NCBI GenBank assembly: GCA_905183005.1
Contig: CAJJDO010000018.1
Span: 255,210-319,209 of the forward strand
Source of the DNA: Paramecium pentaurelia
Lineage: Eukaryota; Ciliophora; Oligohymenophorea; Peniculida; Parameciidae
DNA: 64,000 bases
Reading direction: 5' to 3'
Of the stretch, positions 60,712 to 64,000 are shown piece after piece. Numbering within the stretch: the first letter of the stretch is position 1; every line of letters begins with the position of its first letter. A model generated the notes under the pieces. The model searched no databases, had not been told where the DNA came from, and worked only from the letters and a program-made list of their open reading frames with translations. A program made the translations under genes and the position numbers.

Positions 60712-61628
60712 TCATTATATATTGTATTCTAAATAATTTTAATATTTATTTACTTTAAATAATAGTAGAGGCTCCAAATCTTTAGATGTCTCAATATAAC
60801 TAGATAGGAAATTTAAAACTTCTGATCTAACTTCTTAATCCATTCCAATATTGTAAAATTGGAAAGGAATTTTCTTTTCTGTCAAAATTCTAGCTATTTC
60901 ACAATTTAAATCAGGCTATCCATCTATCAATATGATGTATTTTGATATTAATTAAATCTATTCTAATTTTGAAGTCTTATTCATGAAAGCCTCTTTTGGT
61001 ATCAATTCAGAAAATTTCTTTTATTCAATTAATTCAACTGTTGCCTGATTCTTAATTAATATAAAATACATCAGCTCCTCCTACTAATTTTCCATTCACA
61101 AATACTTAAGGAAAGGTTTACCATTTTGAGTAAAGTTTTAAATAACCAACCATTAATTTATCAATTTCAATATCATAAAATCCAAATTGAACACCAAAAG
61201 GTTATAGTTTTTAAATTAGCTTTGAAGTAAATCTGCACATAGGTTTTTCTGGGGTACCTACAATAAAAAGCATTATAGGATTTTCTTTGATCATTGATTC
61301 AATCTTTAAAAAATATTGTTATTATTGTTTTTAAAATTCAGCTTCAAATTGTTCATATATGCTCTCTAATTATATTAAAGTTTGAGCAGGTTCTAGGTTC
61401 AATATTTAGGTATTAATTAGTTAAGGATATGATGAAATCAAAACAGATGGTAAATATTAAATCTAAAATTGATGTTTCATTTACATTATGACTTCTAGCT
61501 ATTTATTCGTCATTACAATATGATAAAGCATACTTCTCAACATCAAGAGGCATTAATTCTAATAATTTTTCTAATCTTGTTTTATAATCATCATTATGAT
61601 AAAATACAGTTATTATTACCTAATTCAT
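60712..61628 (-). CDS. Multidomain glutaredoxin of the Grx3/PICOT type
   Basis: Introns of 22 and 19 nt leave 292 codons. A thioredoxin-like N-terminal domain (VIITVFYHNDDYKTRLEKLL) lacks an obvious CxxC. A monothiol glutaredoxin domain follows: MLFIVGTPEKPMCRFTSKLI, KWQTFPQVFVNGKLVGGADV. The usual CGFS active site reads CRFT here. A second, more diverged glutaredoxin-like domain comes last (ILIDGQPDLNCEIARILTEK). PICOT proteins bind Fe-S clusters with glutathione and support cytosolic iron handling. With Gly and Ser of CGFS changed, cluster binding may be altered; the cysteine is kept. Confidence 0.8.
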
Positions 61629-62478
61629 ATAGCTTTAAAATATACTTTATGAAAATTAGATGATTGGAATGCATCCAAAGAATATTCTTATGTAATTGTA
61701 GTCATAATTAAATTTTAATTATTATTATATTATAAAAAAATAAAAAGTAATAAAACATATAAAAATTTCTAAAATTGAGTTAAATCAATTTTATTGAATT
61801 ATTATTTTTCCTGATTTATTATATGCAGAAACAAACATAATTTATTCTTTTTATTCTCATTTTGCAAAATTTAATTACAATAAATTTGTATTCTTTAAGT
61901 ATTTTGTATTTATCTTAATGTAGTTAAAGATATACATCTGAAATAATAAGTATTACATAATAATTCTTATCTTAACTATTTTTTTATCTCTCCATATATA
62001 ATATTCTATTTTTATTGTATAATAAATATTTCCTTTCTTCTAAGTATTTTTCATTTATGGGTAGGCTATTTTTGAATTAATAAAATATTGTTTTGAAATA
62101 TTCTTTCACAATTTTTCATCTTATTATTTGTAAATAAGTTAAAAATTATTTTTGATCTTATTTTTTTTTCTACTTTTTAATTATTCGTTTTTCTGATTCT
62201 CCTTCTATTTTAATACAAATTTTATTCTTCCATCCAATTTTTATAATAATTATGCTTAAAATTATATTGGATTAATACTCAAAATTTTTAATTAGTTAGT
62301 TTTATCTAATCCAAAAGAATTTTATTGACTTAAATTATAATTTATTGATTTAATAATTAAGATAAAGGTTTATTACTTTAATTATAATAAATTTCTAAAT
62401 TCTTTTGAGTATTAGTATGATTTATTACTTATATAGTATATATTAATATTGTTGGAAACAGTAAATTATTAAAAATTA
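61629..62478. other. Gene-poor stretch
   Basis: About 850 AT-rich bases. On the minus strand near 62,080-62,250 a short Lys/Glu-rich reading (CIKIEGESEKRIIKKQKKK) might be a gene remnant, but stops follow quickly. Otherwise I see no gene. Promoters of the divergent neighbours should lie at the two ends. Confidence 0.35.
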
Positions 62479-62778
62479 ATGAATTATCAAAATAATATTG
62501 CTGGTCTTTAAAATAAAGTTAAATAAACTAGGATTGAATTGAAAATTTAATCAATACTTAAAAACGCCTAAGATAATAAGAATAATAAAATTAGAATGGA
62601 TTTGAATGGTAATCCAATAAGTAAAAATTCAAAGAATTACACAGTCAATTTTAAATAAAATCTATGTACTGTCTATATAGTAGAGAATTGGAAGAAATAC
62701 AATATTTTGGAGAATAACAATTAATTATAAGAAGTTGAATATAAACGAAAATGTATGAAAAATTGTAATTTATTTTGA
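62479..62778 (+). CDS. Hypothetical small protein, 99 aa
   Basis: A 100-codon intronless frame encodes a Lys/Asn/Gln-rich protein with a better-ordered centre (KNYTVNFKQNLCTVYIVENW followed by KKYNILEN). No family is recognised. It converges with the TFIIS gene, whose stop lies 54 bp further on. The N-terminal third is low in information, so confidence is moderate. Confidence 0.45.
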
Positions 62779-62832
62779 ATATATAATTTATCCTTTTGTA
62801 ATAGATTTTTATTAAAATGATATGTGTTATAT

Positions 62833-63800
62833 TCAACATATCCTAAATTTATCTCCACAATTATAACATTCAAAAAATTTAGTTGTTGGTTCATCTGATG
62901 CTCTAGTTTGTTTCTCATCTACTAAATAAACTTTTTTTTAACCACATCCTTTACACATTTTCCCTTCCACACCTTCCATTTCTCGTTTACTTAAGTCTTT
63001 ATAAAAACCTAATTGTTCAGCTTCCATTTTTTCTCTAATAATTCGACTTTATTCTTATTTAGTTTCATCATCAACCCAATCAGCAGCTCTAATTTATATT
63101 TAAAATACTTTAATTAAGCAGCAATTAAAGGATCAAATTACTTTGAGAAAATCCTATAGGTTAATGAACCATTTTTATCCTTCTTTAAAAAGCCCGCTAA
63201 AATTTTTAGATCCTATTCATATGCTTTTCTAGGACTATGTTCTGTTTATCTCTTATAATAAATTGCTTTTTCCATTTTTTCTACAGAATCTTTAATTATT
63301 TAATAATCAGAATCACTTAAATCATCTTGATTTTTAAATATTTAGATATTAAGAATAAACAATTTACTAATTGCTGTTAAGTATTTCACACGATCAACAT
63401 AAGATGGATAAGGGACTTTGTAATTTACAAATAAATCAATATCAGGTAAAGATTTACTACTTTATATATTTTATACACTATTCTGTTTTTACATTTTTAT
63501 TTCCTCACTCTTCTCTCTTTTTTTTTCAATTGTATCGTTATCATTTGGTTTATTTTAAGACAGTTTTTTAAGTTTGTCTTGAACTATCTATGCTTTAGTT
63601 CTAATTGTTGCAGCTAAGGGGTCGCTTTTATCATCAATTATTGTAAGAGTGTGAAGTGTTTTGTATATTTTAGATTTATTTACAGCCTCTTAATCAATTG
63701 GAGTTTACTCTAATAATTTTAAGATATTAATAGTTTCTTTAGGATTCTTTTTCCAATCCACAAGTTTTTTGCGTAATTCATATAATTCTTAATAATCCAT
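62833..63800 (-). CDS. Transcription elongation factor TFIIS
   Basis: TFIIS rescues backtracked RNA polymerase II by stimulating transcript cleavage. With one 20-nt intron, 316 codons remain. An N-terminal LW-type helical domain (ELRKKLVDWKKNPKETINIL) is followed by a linker and the polymerase-binding central domain (YVDRVKYLTAI-like start, KAYEQDLKILAGFLKKDKNG). A C-terminal zinc ribbon has CKGC, then QTRASDEPTTKFFECYNC, including the essential Asp-Glu pair and the final CxxC at FRIC. All catalytic-loop residues are present. Additional in-frame introns in the linker are possible. Start 63800 gives MDYQELYELRKKLVDW. Confidence 0.9.
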
Positions 63801-63899
63801 AAAATAATTTAATTTATATCAAACATTATTAAATTTCTTAAATGTGTCTATTCAATGTTATCAAAATTATCAATTTATAAGATGAGATATATTTAACTT

Positions 63900-64000
63900 A
63901 TGCCACTAAAGAGAAATCCTAATCACTTCCAAGACAACTATTTCACACAACAAAATCGTCGATTATAAATCATTCATTCATTTAATTTAATAAATAAATT
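63900..64000 (+). CDS. 5' end of a gene cut by the window edge
   Basis: An ATG at 63900 opens a frame (MPLKRNPNHFQDNYFTQQNR) that is still open at the last base of the window. It diverges from the TFIIS gene with about 100 bp between starts, a normal spacing here. Too little is visible to name it. Confidence 0.35.

Noticed and set aside
1..64000. Telomeric repeats, tRNA or rRNA genes, CRISPR or transposons
   Set aside because: I found no C4A2/C3A3-type arrays, no cloverleaf-like GC-richer segment, no spaced direct repeats and no transposase with catalytic residues. The only HTH protein lacks a catalytic domain.

Overview
The window looks like a piece of a ciliate somatic (macronuclear) genome, most likely Paramecium. 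It is very AT-rich. Open frames only make sense when TAA and TAG are read as glutamine and TGA is the sole stop. Genes are broken by tiny GT...AG introns, mostly 19-37 nt and usually GTA...TAG. In most of the two dozen multi-exon genes I reassembled by eye, removing such introns restores one exact reading frame from ATG to TGA. Under the standard code almost no long ORF exists here. Intergenic gaps are often under 200 bp. I recognised no tRNA, rRNA, CRISPR array or transposon.

Layout. 0-9.6 kb: a small unknown gene, an HTH gene, a decayed minus-strand gene, a p24 cargo receptor, an SPT4-like relic, a B-box/coiled-coil/MORN gene whose 3' 1.06 kb is repeated after a single N, then about 2 kb with only degenerate coding traces. 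9.6-20.6 kb: RRP5, a LITAF-domain gene, two unknown genes, a zinc-motif protein with a charged YDKY-rich tail, an acyl-carrier-like gene and an eL43 ribosomal gene. 20.6-25.7 kb: DENR, a frameshifted chromodomain gene, a membrane protein, GAR1 and a protein with repeated FxP motifs. 25.7-31.4 kb: sparse, with a PKA-type pseudokinase, a relic of the MORN gene and a DYRK kinase. 31.6-40.6 kb: TMEM230-like, a membrane-anchored M16 peptidase, an ankyrin gene and neighbour, a small Tim-like gene, a cyclic-nucleotide-domain-like gene and a second pseudokinase. 40.6-50.4 kb: B-type cyclin, small unknowns, UNC119, a TPX2-like small gene, a longin/mu-homology coat subunit, CCT7, an unknown beta-rich gene and a PH-domain gene. 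50.5-64 kb: an Ulp1-type protease, a dual-specificity pseudophosphatase, several unknowns, an SR protein, an ASH/MSP-domain gene, SLU7, a Grx3/PICOT-like gene, TFIIS and the start of one more gene.

These are mostly unlinked housekeeping genes: ribosome biogenesis (RRP5, GAR1, eL43), translation re-initiation (DENR), splicing (SLU7, SR protein), transcription (TFIIS), traffic (p24, coat subunit, UNC119, TMEM230) and signalling. The recurring theme is decay. At least four gene relics and several well-folded proteins lacking catalytic or metal-binding residues (two kinases, a phosphatase, eL43, an acyl carrier protein, a CGFS glutaredoxin) lie in 64 kb. That fits a lineage with past whole-genome duplications whose duplicates are being lost or repurposed; this is inference, since I cannot see the paralogues.
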